From assembly GCA_022823945.1 (NCBI GenBank), contig JAJEBK010000030.1, positions 1 to 64,000 of the forward strand: DNA of 64,000 bases, in the 5' to 3' direction. The position numbers and the translations under genes are program-made. This document shows, in pieces, positions 30,462 to 39,252 of this stretch; the first letter of the stretch is position 1, and each line of letters begins with the position of its first letter. The notes under the pieces were generated by a model that saw only the letters and a program-made list of their open reading frames with translations, was not told the DNA's origin and did no database searches. Source of the DNA: Anaerolineae bacterium (lineage in GTDB: Bacteria > Chloroflexota > Anaerolineae > Aggregatilineales > Phototrophicaceae).

Positions 30462-30467
30462 TATAAT
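30462..30467 (+). promoter_or_regulatory. Perfect -10 hexamer before the GNAT gene
   Basis: TATAAT lies 39 bases before the ATG at 30506. No good -35 is seen at 16-18 bases; the upstream sequence is pyrimidine-rich. Confidence 0.45.
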
Positions 30468-30505
30468 CGCTTTCAACGCGACTGGAAACGCAGAGGTCTC
30501 TTTTG

Positions 30506-31027
30506 ATGTCCAAAATGACGATACGCCCTTTGGAACGTGCCGACCGCGAATGGGTCGCCCACTTTCTGGACGACCGCTGGGGCACGACAACGATCGTTTC
30601 GCGCGGCAAAATGCGTTATGGACATTTGCTCGAGGGGCTGATTGCGGTGCGCGAAGAAGCGGACGACGCCAGTGCTGATAAAAACGCTGCGCCGCCCGAG
30701 CGAATCGGTTTGCTGACCATCGAATACGACGCGAAGGAGTGCGAGATCCTCACATTGGACAGCCTGGTTGAAGGCATGGGCATAGGCTCGGCTTTGCTGG
30801 ACGCGCTGGAAGAACGGGCGCGAGAGGCTGGATTGACGCGCTTGTGGCTCGTCACCACCAACGACAACCTGGCTTCTCTACGATTTTGGCAAAAGCGCGG
30901 TTACGAACTGGTGGCGGTGCATCGCAATGCCATCGCCGCTGCCCGCCGCATCAAGCCGCAAATCCCCATCACGGGCCGGCACGGCATCCCCATTCGCGAT
31001 GAGATTGAGCTGGAAAAACGTCTCTAA
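30506..31027 (+). CDS. GNAT family N-acetyltransferase
   Basis: 173 residues from the ATG at 30506, with AGAGG upstream. The acetyl-CoA binding motif A is visible as LDSLVEGMGIGSALLDALEERARE (Q/R-x-x-G-x-G/A type), followed by TRLWLVTTNDNLASLRFWQKRGYELV (motif B, with the FWQKRGY pattern). The N terminus IRPLERADREWVAHFLDDRWG is also typical. The acceptor substrate is unknown. Its stop overlaps that of lspA on the other strand by four bases. Confidence 0.85.
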   Translation: MSKMTIRPLERADREWVAHFLDDRWGTTTIVSRGKMRYGHLLEGLIAVREEADDASADKNAAPPERIGLLTIEYDAKECEILTLDSLVEGMGIGSALLDALEERAREAGLTRLWLVTTNDNLASLRFWQKRGYELVAVHRNAIAAARRIKPQIPITGRHGIPIRDEIELEKRL

Positions 31028-31497
31028 AGCCGCCGCGAGCGCCAGACATTTTCCGCGATGAGCAGCAGCACACCCAAAACAATCGCGTGATCAGCCGGGT
31101 TGGACACATTGGATATCACTTCGGGTATCTGGTAATGAATGAAGTCGATGACATGTCCGTGCTGCAGGCGATCAAGCAAATTGCCGGTTGCGCCGCCGAT
31201 GACCAAACCAGTGGCAAAGGGCGCGAGAAGCGCATCGGCCGCTGTCGCGCGCATACTCACCAGCAAGCCTGCGATGATCAGCAGCGCCACCACCAGGAAG
31301 ACATCGCCAGCCATGGGCAAGATGCCAAAAGCCGCGCCCGTGTTGCTGATCAGCGTGAGCTGGAAGAGTGGCGCCAGTGCCGGGCTGGGCTGCATGGTTT
31401 CGTAGTATTGCAAGTTGCCCAGCGCCCACGCTTTGGCGGCTTGGTCAATTGTGGCTGCCAGACACAACGCCGTCAGCAGAATCAACCATTTTCGCAT
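31024..31497 (-). CDS. lspA: Lipoprotein signal peptidase (signal peptidase II)
   Basis: 157 residues from the ATG at 31497, with a strong GGAGG site 7 bases upstream; the frame is open to 31656 but that part is not family-like. Four membrane segments. The catalytic aspartates lie in GGATGNLLDRLQHGHVIDFI and FNxAD-like NPADHAIVLG, matching LspA motifs III and V; SNTGAAFGI corresponds to the conserved NxGAAFG loop. LspA cleaves diacylglyceryl-modified prolipoproteins at the lipobox Cys, downstream of Lgt action. The usual partner rluD is not adjacent. Confidence 0.93.
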   Translation of the reverse strand: MRKWLILLTALCLAATIDQAAKAWALGNLQYYETMQPSPALAPLFQLTLISNTGAAFGILPMAGDVFLVVALLIIAGLLVSMRATAADALLAPFATGLVIGGATGNLLDRLQHGHVIDFIHYQIPEVISNVSNPADHAIVLGVLLLIAENVWRSRRL

Positions 31498-31556
31498 CGT
31501 CGCTCCTCCTGCAGTGGGCGAATCGGCCTGAAGCCATTGTAGCAGACGAGACGCGC

Positions 31557-32600
31557 ATGACAGCGTACAGCGAATGGACACTGGCGCAGCAGAAGGCGCT
31601 TTGGCAGCAGTTGGCGGTCGAAGCCTTGACGCGCTGGGATTTGGCTGCGCGGGCAATCAACTGGCTGGGCTATGGCAGCAACGCCGTCTTCAAAGTGAAA
31701 TCGGACTCAGGCGACTATGTACTGCGACTGCAGCCGGCCTGGCGCGCCAAAACTGCGCAGGTGCACAGCGAGTTGGTCTGGTTGCGCGCGATCCGCCAGG
31801 CGAGCAATTTGCAGGCGCCCTTTCCGGTTGCGATCCATCCCAAGCATGGCGATGCGCTGCTTGTCGAAGTCTCTCATCCCCGGTTGCCGCCGCCACACGC
31901 AGCTTTGGCTTGCCTCTTCGAATTTATCCACGGCGAAAGCAAATCCGCCACAGACCTGCAATGCGAGGAAGTCCGGGCAATCGGACGTTACCTGGCACAG
32001 CTGCACACGTTGGGGCAGATCGACCCGCACGCCGATTTTGACCGCCCGCGCCTTGATGCGCAGGGACTTTTTGGCGATGACTCGCCCTACGCAGCGCAGC
32101 ACGAAGACCAGATGCTGACGACCGCGCAGCGCGAAGTGTGTCAGGCGGTCACGCGAGCAGTGGAAAATGCCTTGACGCAGCTGCATCGGCATGATGCCGC
32201 CTTCGGATTGATCCATGCCGACCTGTTGGCGAAGAATATCCTTTTCACCGAGGCTGGCGTTGCCGCGCTGGACTTTGAATATTGCGCCTGGGGCTGCTAT
32301 CTGTATGACCTCGCGCCGCTGCTCTGGCAGTTCAAAGGTGAACGCCCCAAGGAGTATGCGCAGCTGGAGGCAAGTTTGTGGGCTGGTTACGCCGATTCGC
32401 CGGGCTGCGATCCGCCTCCGCGCGACTACCTGGAGACCTTCATCGCCGCCCGTCAGTTGGCTTCGTGCCGCTGGCTGCTGAATAACCGCGACCATCCACA
32501 GATCCGCGAATTGACGCCGGCGCTGCTGAAGGGGCGCATCGAAGAACTGCGCGCTTTTTTGGAATGTGGCAAGTTGCAGCGGCGCACAGCAACCTTGTGA
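31557..32600 (+). CDS. APH/ChoK-type phosphotransferase
   Basis: 347 residues from the ATG at 31557. The protein-kinase-like fold is shown by GYGSNAVFKVKSDSGDYVLRLQPAWR (nucleotide-binding loop and Lys-containing strand), the catalytic loop FGLIHADLLAKNILF (HxDxxxxN) and VAALDFEYCAWGCYLYDLAPLL (DFE in place of DFG). Such enzymes phosphorylate aminoglycosides, homoserine, choline or other small hydroxyl compounds. Nothing indicates which. Its end overlaps the start of the MFS gene, suggesting transcription together and possibly export of the product. Confidence 0.85.
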   Translation: MTAYSEWTLAQQKALWQQLAVEALTRWDLAARAINWLGYGSNAVFKVKSDSGDYVLRLQPAWRAKTAQVHSELVWLRAIRQASNLQAPFPVAIHPKHGDALLVEVSHPRLPPPHAALACLFEFIHGESKSATDLQCEEVRAIGRYLAQLHTLGQIDPHADFDRPRLDAQGLFGDDSPYAAQHEDQMLTTAQREVCQAVTRAVENALTQLHRHDAAFGLIHADLLAKNILFTEAGVAALDFEYCAWGCYLYDLAPLLWQFKGERPKEYAQLEASLWAGYADSPGCDPPPRDYLETFIAARQLASCRWLLNNRDHPQIRELTPALLKGRIEELRAFLECGKLQRRTATL

Positions 32601-33844
32601 TCCAGTCGCTCGTCTCGTCTCGCAAAGCAGCTGCCTACCCGCTATACCTGTTGATGATGGCGGCGCAGGCTTTCGCGTTGACCATGGTTTTCACGGTCAA
32701 CCTGGTGTATCAGGTGCAGCAGGTGGGCTTGAATCCGCTGCAGTTGGTGTTGGTGGGCACGACGCTGGAATTGACCGCCTTTCTGTTTGAGATCCCGACA
32801 GGCCTGGTCGCGGATGTGCACAGCCGGCGGCTTTCTGTCATCATCGGTTTTGCCTTGCTTGGCCTGGGCTTCCTGGTCGAGGGCAGCTTGCCGCTCTTTG
32901 AGGCGCTGCTGGTCGCCCAGGTGATCATGGGTTTGGGTTATACCTTTCTCAGCGGCGCGACATCTGCCTGGATTGTCGATGAGATCGGACCCGAGCGAGC
33001 GCCAAATGCTTTCATGCGCGGCTCGCAGGTATCTCAAGTCGTCAGCTTCGGCAGCATATTCGTCAGCGTCGCAATCGCCAGCCACAGCTTGCAAGCAGCT
33101 ATCATCGTCGGCGGCATTGTGCTCCTGTGCTTGTCGCTGCTGCTGATGATTGTGATGCCCGAAGCCGGATTTGCGCGGCGTCCAGCTGGGCAGCGGGATG
33201 ACTGGCGCGCCTTGTTCGCTACCTTCCGCGCGGGCATCTCCATGATTCGCGGCAGCCGCTTCTTGCTGCTTATTCTGCTGGCGACTCTCTTCCACGGCGC
33301 ATTTTCTGAAGGCTTCGATCGTTTGTGGACGGCGCATCTGCTGGACAGCTTCCAGTTCCCGCCGCTGGGAGAACTGGACCAGATCGTCTGGTTCGGCATC
33401 ATCAGCGCAGTTTCCATGCCGCTGTGTCTGGCGGCCACTGAATTGTTGCGGCGGCGGCTCGACTTTGCTGATGGTCGGCAAGTGGCGGCTGCCTTGATCG
33501 CGGTTTATGTAACCATGATCGGCAGTGTGCTGCTATTCGTTTATGGCACCAGCTTTGCCTGGGCGCTGATTGGGCTTTGGCTGGTGCAAGCGACGCGCGG
33601 CATCCGCAACCCGCTGCTGGAAGCCTGGATCAACCAGCACACCGCTTCTGAAGTGCGCGCGACGGTGCTTTCGGTGCAGAGCCAAGCCGATGCGCTCGGG
33701 CAGATTGCTGGCGGACCGCTGGTGGGCGCAGTCGGCTTGCTGTCTTCTGTACGGCTGGCGATATCCCTGTCGGCGTTGATGCTGCTGCCGGTTCTGCCTG
33801 TGTTCCGCCGTTCGATTCGCTATACTAGCTCCAGCGAATCATAA
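32597..33844 (+). CDS. MFS transporter
   Basis: 415 residues from a GTG at 32597 that overlaps the previous stop as GTGA; the upstream ATG at 32564 is an alternative adding 11 residues. About twelve hydrophobic segments are visible, with a conserved IPTGLVADVHSRRLSVIIGF loop after TM2 (diverged GxxxDxxxRR). The first helix (YPLYLLMMAAQAFALTMVFTVNLVYQV) resembles the tetracycline/macrolide-type MFS members. Substrate unknown. It is coupled to the phosphotransferase gene, and the RraA-like gene follows after 17 bases. Confidence 0.78.
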   Translation: MIQSLVSSRKAAAYPLYLLMMAAQAFALTMVFTVNLVYQVQQVGLNPLQLVLVGTTLELTAFLFEIPTGLVADVHSRRLSVIIGFALLGLGFLVEGSLPLFEALLVAQVIMGLGYTFLSGATSAWIVDEIGPERAPNAFMRGSQVSQVVSFGSIFVSVAIASHSLQAAIIVGGIVLLCLSLLLMIVMPEAGFARRPAGQRDDWRALFATFRAGISMIRGSRFLLLILLATLFHGAFSEGFDRLWTAHLLDSFQFPPLGELDQIVWFGIISAVSMPLCLAATELLRRRLDFADGRQVAAALIAVYVTMIGSVLLFVYGTSFAWALIGLWLVQATRGIRNPLLEAWINQHTASEVRATVLSVQSQADALGQIAGGPLVGAVGLLSSVRLAISLSALMLLPVLPVFRRSIRYTSSSES

Positions 33845-33861
33845 AAGGAGCAGTTGCGGCG

Positions 33862-34587
33862 ATGGACCGAAATGCGATGCTGGAAGAGCTAAAGAACTTC
33901 GATACGCCATCAATCACCAATGTGGTGGCGACATATCCCGATTCACCGCTGTGCCTGGGGCTCTACAATCCCTGGAGCGAGAATTGGTATACCGACCAGC
34001 GCATTCGCTGCATGTATCCGCAGCTGGGGCGGCGGGTCGGCTATGCGGTAACTGCTGTGTATAGCCTGCCCGACCCCAACTTCAATCGACTCAGCTTTCT
34101 GGATGTGCTGGATGCGCTTGAAGCCTCGCCACAGCCGACTGTTCTGGTCATCCAGCAGAAGTTCCCGCGGCGCTTGCAAGGCAAAGTTGGGCTGGCTGGC
34201 GGCAACATGGTTTCAGCCATGCGCGCGCTGGGCTGCCAGGGATTGATTTCCAACGGTCCTTCGCGTGATTTGGACGAAGTGCGCGAAATGGACTTTCAAT
34301 ACATGCTCAGTGGCGTCACGCCTGGACATGGCGCAATGGCGGTGCAGGCGGTCAATGTGCCAGTTTCTGTCGGCGGCATGGATGTCGCGCCGGGCGAATT
34401 GATCCACATGGACGAGAACGGCGCGTGCAAATTCCCGTCCGACAAGCTGGCAGCTGTCCTGGAGAATGCTCGCGCCTTGCAACAAGAAGAAGCCGCCCGC
34501 ATGGCAGCCCTGCAAAATGCCAGGTCCGCCGCCGAGCTGCGCGCCATCTTCTCCGGGCACAGCTATGGTGACGAAGCCGACTCGTGA
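33862..34587 (+). CDS. RraA-like/HMG aldolase family protein
   Basis: 241 residues; AAAAGGAG upstream of the ATG. The fold is that of the RraA/4-hydroxy-4-methyl-2-oxoglutarate aldolase family: GKVGLAGGNMVSAMRALGCQGLISNGPSRDLDEVREM contains the conserved G-G-x-x-x-x-A-x-x-x-G-x-x-G and R-D dyad used in metal and substrate binding (usually D-G-x-x-R-D). Members are class II aldolases, or RNase E regulators in proteobacteria; this lineage favours an enzyme role. C-terminal ~30 residues are helical and polar. Function not assigned further. Confidence 0.78.
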   Translation: MDRNAMLEELKNFDTPSITNVVATYPDSPLCLGLYNPWSENWYTDQRIRCMYPQLGRRVGYAVTAVYSLPDPNFNRLSFLDVLDALEASPQPTVLVIQQKFPRRLQGKVGLAGGNMVSAMRALGCQGLISNGPSRDLDEVREMDFQYMLSGVTPGHGAMAVQAVNVPVSVGGMDVAPGELIHMDENGACKFPSDKLAAVLENARALQQEEAARMAALQNARSAAELRAIFSGHSYGDEADS

Positions 34588-34711
34588 GGACGCTGTTGCC
34601 CGTCATCCTGCTGAATCGCCACCTACCAGCAGACCTACCCGTATGGGCAGTATAAAGCTCGGTGGAACGGCTGTATGCTAGCGCGCAACGGTCAATTCAG
34701 GAGCAAAGTGC

Positions 34712-35563
34712 ATGAACGACAAACGGGTACTCATCACCGGCGCGACCGACGGCATCGGCAAACAAGCCGCTCTGGAGATCGCTGGCATGGGCGCGGCTGT
34801 CACGCTGGTCGGGCGCAACGAAGCCAAAACCCGCGCAGTCTGCAGCGAGATCCAAAAACAGACCGGCAGCGACCAAATCGACTGGCTGCTGGGCGATCTG
34901 TCTTCGCTGGCGGATGTGCGGCGCATCGCCGATGAATTTCGGGGACGCCACGACCGCCTGCATGTGCTGCTCAACAATGCTGGCGCGGTCTTCTCGGAGT
35001 ATCAGCAATCGGTAGACGGCTTTGAGATGACCTTCGCGCTCAATCACCTGAGTTACTATCTGATGACCAACCTGCTGCTGGACATGCTGGTCGGAACGGC
35101 GCAGGCAACGGGCGAAGCGCGCATCATCAATGTGTCATCCAGCGCGCACCGCAATGCAACGCTGCTCCTGGAGAACCTGCGCGACGCCAACGGTTTCAGC
35201 ATGATGAATAGCTATGGCGCGAGCAAATTGATGAATGTGCTCTTCACTTACGAGTTGGCGCGGCGTCTGGAGGATACAGCAATCACCGTGAACGCTGTGC
35301 ATCCTGGCGTGGTCAGGACGCGCTTTGGACACGATACATCGCGCATTTGGTCGATTCTGGTCAAATTTTTGCAACTATTTGCCATCTCCCCACAGAGAGG
35401 CGCAGAGACCCTGGTCTATCTGGCGGCTTCGCCCGATGTCGCAGGCATCAGTGGCAAGTATTGGAACAACAAGCAACAGAAGCAATCCAGCGAAAATTCC
35501 TATGACCGCGAGCAGCAGCGCGCCTTGTGGCAATACAGCACGGAGGTCACCGGGGTCGGCTAG
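34712..35563 (+). CDS. Short-chain dehydrogenase/reductase, tandem copy 1
   Basis: 283 residues; AGGAG upstream. The Rossmann motif TGATDGIGKQAA (TGxxxGIG), the NNAG motif (LLNNAGAVFSEY), the active-site Ser in INVSSSAH and the YxxxK pair in YGASK define a classical SDR. It resembles retinol-dehydrogenase/WWOX-like SDRs by order and length. Cofactor preference may be NADP given the R in VGRNEAKTRAV. It and the next gene share long near-identical stretches, most clearly around 34840-34930, so they arose by tandem duplication. Confidence 0.88.
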   Translation: MNDKRVLITGATDGIGKQAALEIAGMGAAVTLVGRNEAKTRAVCSEIQKQTGSDQIDWLLGDLSSLADVRRIADEFRGRHDRLHVLLNNAGAVFSEYQQSVDGFEMTFALNHLSYYLMTNLLLDMLVGTAQATGEARIINVSSSAHRNATLLLENLRDANGFSMMNSYGASKLMNVLFTYELARRLEDTAITVNAVHPGVVRTRFGHDTSRIWSILVKFLQLFAISPQRGAETLVYLAASPDVAGISGKYWNNKQQKQSSENSYDREQQRALWQYSTEVTGVG

Positions 35564-35607
35564 CGGGCATCGTCCTGGCGAAACCGAGCCCTCAAGGAGA
35601 CGCGACC

Positions 35608-36471
35608 ATGCAAGGCAAACGAGTGCTCATCACCGGCGCGACCGGCGGCATCGGCAAGCAAGCCGCTCTGGAGATAGCGGGCAAAGGTGGGTCCGTCACG
35701 CTGGTTGGGCGCAACGAATCCAAAACGCGTGCCGTATGCAGCGAGATCCAGGCGCAGACCGGCAGCGACCAAATCGACTGGCTGCTGGGCGATCTGTCTT
35801 CGCTCGCGGATGTGCGGCGCGTCGCCGATGCATTTCGGGTTCGGCACGACCGGCTGGATGTGCTGCTGAACAATGCCGGCGCGTCTTTTTCGTCTTATTC
35901 ACAGTCTGTCGACGGCATCGAGATGACCTTCGCGCTCAATCACTTCAGCTACTACCTGCTCACCAACCTGCTGCTGGATGTCTTGAAAGCGACGGCTGCT
36001 GAACAGGGCGAGGCGCGCATAATCAATGTGTCATCCAGCGCCCACAGTGCAGGCGGTTCTGCGGGTTTGCAGCTGGATGCGCTGAACGATCCCGGCCAGT
36101 TCAGGGCTTTTCGCGCCTATGGCGGCAGCAAGCTGGCCAACTTGCTCTTCACCTACGAGCTGGATCGCCGCCTGGCAGGCGCTGGTGTTACCGTCAATGC
36201 CGTGCATCCGGGCTTGGTCAATACCAGCATCGGCGACAATATGTCCGGGTGGATTCGCTATTTCTTCAAGCTGATGAAAATCGTCATTGGGCGCACGCCA
36301 CAAAAAGGCGCGGAGACGTTGGTCTACCTCGCCACATCGCCCGATGTCGCCGGCATCAGTGGCAAATACTGGGCGGACAAAAAGCAGTTGGCCTCGAGCG
36401 CAGCCTCGTATGACCGCGAGCAGCAGCGGCAATTGTGGGCATATAGCGCGGAGGTATCTGGAGTCGGCTAA
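35608..36471 (+). CDS. Short-chain dehydrogenase/reductase, tandem copy 2
   Basis: 287 residues from the ATG at 35608, with AAGGAG upstream; an upstream in-frame start at 35527 lies inside copy 1. Motifs TGATGGIGKQAA, NNAGASF, NVSSSAH and YGGSK are intact. Compared with copy 1 the segment after the active-site Ser is different and four residues longer (HSAGGSAGLQLDALNDPG), which lies near the substrate pocket, so the two may differ in specificity. Its stop overlaps that of the DUF952 gene on the other strand. Confidence 0.88.
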   Translation: MQGKRVLITGATGGIGKQAALEIAGKGGSVTLVGRNESKTRAVCSEIQAQTGSDQIDWLLGDLSSLADVRRVADAFRVRHDRLDVLLNNAGASFSSYSQSVDGIEMTFALNHFSYYLLTNLLLDVLKATAAEQGEARIINVSSSAHSAGGSAGLQLDALNDPGQFRAFRAYGGSKLANLLFTYELDRRLAGAGVTVNAVHPGLVNTSIGDNMSGWIRYFFKLMKIVIGRTPQKGAETLVYLATSPDVAGISGKYWADKKQLASSAASYDREQQRQLWAYSAEVSGVG

Positions 36472-36821
36472 ACGACTTCAAAGCCGTTCTGGCTCTCGCG
36501 CAGGCTCGCCACAGCCACCACAGCATCCAGGTTGATAACGCCGTATATGTGCGGGAACAGGTCTGTTTCGTCAAACTCGCCTGCTTTTTCGGGGTCGGGG
36601 TGCGCCGGCGCTTCCCACACCAGCGGCGCATCTAAGCGGCTCTCGTCAATGCGCAGCAGCAGCAAATCGCCTCGTCCGCGATAGAAGAGCTTGGCGACTG
36701 GCAGAACCTGCTGCCAGGTCGAACAGTGAATGAAGCCCTCGCTGTCCAATGATGCCGCTCGATAGCTGCCCGCTTTTTGTGCCGCCGCCCACTCGTCGCG
36801 CGTGGTGATGTGATAGATCAT
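36468..36821 (-). CDS. DUF952 family protein
   Basis: 117 residues. The opening IYHITTRDEWAAAQKAG-YRAASLDSEGFIHCSTWQQV and the later LLLLRIDESRL, WEAPAHPDPE and LFPHIYGVINLDAV are the recognisable sequence of DUF952 proteins, whose function is unknown (some are thought to be glutathione-transferase-like or ADP-ribosyl-fold proteins). The ATG overlaps the stop of the upstream PLP-enzyme gene (ATGA at 36818-36821), so expression is coupled to Cys/Met metabolism here. Confidence 0.85.
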   Translation of the reverse strand: MIYHITTRDEWAAAQKAGSYRAASLDSEGFIHCSTWQQVLPVAKLFYRGRGDLLLLRIDESRLDAPLVWEAPAHPDPEKAGEFDETDLFPHIYGVINLDAVVAVASLRESQNGFEVV

Positions 36822-37942
36822 GCCAGCGCTTGCTGCAAATCGGCGATCAAATCGGCGGGATGCTCCAGGCCTATGGCGATGCGCAGCAGGTTTGCGGGCG
36901 TGTCGCTGTCTTCTTCGATGGACTCGCGATGCTCGATCAAGCTGTGAGTGCCGCCGAAGCTGGTGGCGCTGGTGAAAAGCCGCAAATTCTTGACCAGGTC
37001 GATGGCATTTTGCCGCCCGCCCGCGACAAGAATGGACATCAAGCCGCTGCCCACGCGCATTTGCCGGCGCGCCAGAGCGTACTGCGGATGGCTGGGATGA
37101 TGTGGATACAGCACCTGGGCGATTTTTTCATGCTCAGCCAGGTAGTCCGCCACTTGCCGGGCATTTTCGCTGATTGCGCGCACGCGATAAGCCAGGCTCC
37201 CCAAGCCGCGCAAGGCCAGCCAGCTGTTCAAGGGCGACATAACCGCGCCGCCAATGCGCACCAGCCTGTTCACCCGTTGGGCAAAGTCGTCTTCTTCGGC
37301 GAAGATGATGACCCCGCCCAGCACATCATGATGCCCGGCGATGTATTTGGTCAGCGCCATGACGACGATATCCGCGCCCAGCTCGAGTGGATTCTGCGCC
37401 ACCGGCGTGGCGACCGTGTTGTCCACCATCAGCTGCGCGCCAGCTGCATGGGCGATTTTGGCGATCGCGGCGATATCGGCCAGCCGAATCAGTGGATTGG
37501 TCGGCGACTCCAGAATGACCAGTTTCGTCTGTGGTCGGATCGCAGCGCGCACGGCATCCAGGTCGCTCATATCGACATAACTGGCGCGCAAGCCCCAGGG
37601 CGCAAAGAATTCGTTGAGTTGGACGCGGATACCGAAATACATATCGTCGCTGGCAACAATGTGGTCGCCGGGACGCAGCGCCTGGAACAGTGTCAGCATG
37701 GCTACCGAGCCACTGGCCACTGCATGCGCCACTGAGCCGCCTTCGAGCTGCGCCAGGGTCGCCTCGAGCGCGGCGCGGTTGGGATTTTGATAGCGCGTAT
37801 AAATCAGTTCGTCAGGCTCGTGTTCGCGCCCGGTCGTTTCGTATTGAAAAGTGGTGCTCAGCACGATGGGTGGCACGATTGCGCCACTGCCGGCATCGAT
37901 GGGCGAATTGTGCACGGCGGCGGTTTCTGGTCGGAGCTTCAC
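36818..37942 (-). CDS. Cys/Met metabolism PLP enzyme (cystathionine gamma-synthase/lyase type)
   Basis: 374 residues from a GTG at 37942, with GGGGA 7 bases upstream. Hallmarks: YTRYQNPNRAALEATLAQLEGG (YxRxxNPT-like), the PLP-lysine segment ALTKYIAGHHDVLGG, and SFGGTHSLIEHR (the family LGGxESL region). The family does gamma- or beta-elimination/replacement in transsulfuration: cystathionine synthesis or cleavage, or methionine gamma-lyase. The specific reaction is not decided. A stop at 36818 overlaps the next gene. A TACAAT extended -10 lies ~48 bases upstream. Confidence 0.87.
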   Translation of the reverse strand: MKLRPETAAVHNSPIDAGSGAIVPPIVLSTTFQYETTGREHEPDELIYTRYQNPNRAALEATLAQLEGGSVAHAVASGSVAMLTLFQALRPGDHIVASDDMYFGIRVQLNEFFAPWGLRASYVDMSDLDAVRAAIRPQTKLVILESPTNPLIRLADIAAIAKIAHAAGAQLMVDNTVATPVAQNPLELGADIVVMALTKYIAGHHDVLGGVIIFAEEDDFAQRVNRLVRIGGAVMSPLNSWLALRGLGSLAYRVRAISENARQVADYLAEHEKIAQVLYPHHPSHPQYALARRQMRVGSGLMSILVAGGRQNAIDLVKNLRLFTSATSFGGTHSLIEHRESIEEDSDTPANLLRIAIGLEHPADLIADLQQALA

Positions 37943-37989
37943 GCTGATTTCCCCTTTGCGTATTGCGCAATTTGACTTGTTCTGCGTGG

Positions 37990-37998
37990 ATTGTAGCA
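37990..37998 (-). promoter_or_regulatory. Extended -10 promoter for the PLP enzyme gene
   Basis: On the minus strand ATGCTACAAT provides an extended -10 (TGn) with TACAAT at 37995-37990. No strong -35 is seen at 17 bases. Confidence 0.45.
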
Positions 37999-38120
37999 TA
38001 GCGCTTCTGTGCACTCGCTTCCGACAGGCAGACAGAAAACAGCGGCATATAGGCGAGCCCACCCAGCGCGCCGCAAGTAAAATGGATTTGCCTTGGTCAG
38101 CCTGGATAAGGAAGCGCGCC

Positions 38121-38645
38121 ATGCCCGACATGCTGGTAAAACTCTATGACCTGCCGCCATTGGAGCCGGCTTTGGATCGACAACAGGAGAGAGGCATCAA
38201 CATCCGTCGAGGTCTGCCACCCGAAAAAGCGCTGACGTTGGCCTGGATCCGCGAGCGATTCAGCGAATACTGGGTCAGCGAGGCGGATGTGGCATATTCT
38301 CGCCAGCCACCCACGATCATGCTCGCGCAACGAGGCGAGCAGCTGCTGGGATTCGCCTGTTATGACACCACACACAAGAATTTCTTTGGCCCGACCGGCG
38401 TTGACGAAGCCGAGCGCGGGCTGGGCATTGGCACGGCGCTGCTGCTGGCGGCCTTGCACGATATGCGCAGCGCCGGCTATATGTATGGCATCATCGGCTG
38501 GGCGGGACCAACCGCCTACTATGAGAAAGTTGTGGGTGCCGCCAGCATCCCCGACAGCGAGCCGCCCGGCAGTTATCGCGGTATGCTGGGCACGCATGCG
38601 ATCTTTCACGAAGGCGCGTCCGGCGATTCATTCCTGGACCATTAA
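38121..38645 (+). CDS. GNAT family N-acetyltransferase
   Basis: 174 residues from the ATG at 38121, with AAGGA upstream. Motif A reads VDEAERGLGIGTALLLAALHDMRSAGY (R-G-x-G-I/A), followed by YGIIGWAGPTAYYEKVVGA, the fourth-strand/fourth-helix signature with the Tyr that often acts as general acid. The N-terminal ~70 residues carry an extra segment (ERGINIRRGLPPEKALTLAWIRERFSEYW). Acceptor unknown. Its stop directly abuts the sufE-type gene stop on the other strand. Confidence 0.85.
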   Translation: MPDMLVKLYDLPPLEPALDRQQERGINIRRGLPPEKALTLAWIRERFSEYWVSEADVAYSRQPPTIMLAQRGEQLLGFACYDTTHKNFFGPTGVDEAERGLGIGTALLLAALHDMRSAGYMYGIIGWAGPTAYYEKVVGAASIPDSEPPGSYRGMLGTHAIFHEGASGDSFLDH

Positions 38646-39080
38646 CTATAGTCGCTGGCTCGCGTGATAGACTACGGCATTGATTAGCTCGGTCAGCCCG
38701 CGCCCTTTGCCCATAGATATGTCGCGCCCAAAGAACGAAAACACGACATCGCCGGTGATGTTCGCCACCTGCTCCAACGGCGCGCCAGAACAAGCCTCGT
38801 CCAGGATGGCGCTCATGGCCATGGCAGAAAGCCCCTGCGGGTTCAGCACATCAAAGTAATAATCCAGCCGGCCATCGGGACGGTCGACCGCCCAAACGAA
38901 AGCCTCGGACTCGCAGCCGATGACGCGATGCGCCTCGTCGTAGGGCTTGGTGGCGACCGCAGACGGCACCGGCTGGAAGCTGTCGGCGATATCAATGAGG
39001 AAGTCGGCGCGCTCTTCACGCGTCGTGATGAAACCGAAGTCGTCCAGGTATTCTTGCAGTTTCGGCGGGAGGGCGGACAT
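38646..39080 (-). CDS. SufE family sulfur acceptor protein
   Basis: 144 residues from the ATG at 39080. LPPKLQEYLDDFGFI and the conserved Cys in VIGCESEAFVWAV (the SufE persulfide-accepting Cys, usually VxGCxSxVW) identify the family, with GLTELINAVVYHA near the end matching the R-x-x-G-x-x-x-M/L helix. SufE takes persulfide sulfur from a cysteine desulfurase and passes it to the Fe-S scaffold. It is downstream of a rhodanese on the same strand with repeat copy D between them. No sufS or sufBCD is in the window. Confidence 0.88.
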   Translation of the reverse strand: MSALPPKLQEYLDDFGFITTREERADFLIDIADSFQPVPSAVATKPYDEAHRVIGCESEAFVWAVDRPDGRLDYYFDVLNPQGLSAMAMSAILDEACSGAPLEQVANITGDVVFSFFGRDISMGKGRGLTELINAVVYHASQRL

Positions 39081-39114
39081 GTTCGACCGTTGGCAATTTT
39101 TGATCAATTCAATC

Positions 39115-39250
39115 CCTCGCGGTCCCCCCACCGCAATAGGGGGAGGGATGTGCCGTGATTTCGCAAAGGAATAGTCGTATCCGTTCGCAACTCATTCCGG
39201 CTTTGTCTCTCCCTTCCCTGATGCTTCGAGGAGGGGCCGGGGATGGGGTA
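39115..39250. repeat. Dispersed G/C-rich palindromic intergenic element, copy D
   Basis: CCCCCCACCGCAATAGGGGG at its left and CTCCCTTCCCTGATGCTTCG with GAGGAGGGGCCGGGGATGGGG at its right. The GGCCGGGGATGGGG word is shared with copy A. It sits inside the rhodanese-sufE operon, just after the rhodanese stop, and might affect expression of sufE. Confidence 0.6.
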
Positions 39251-39252
39251 GG

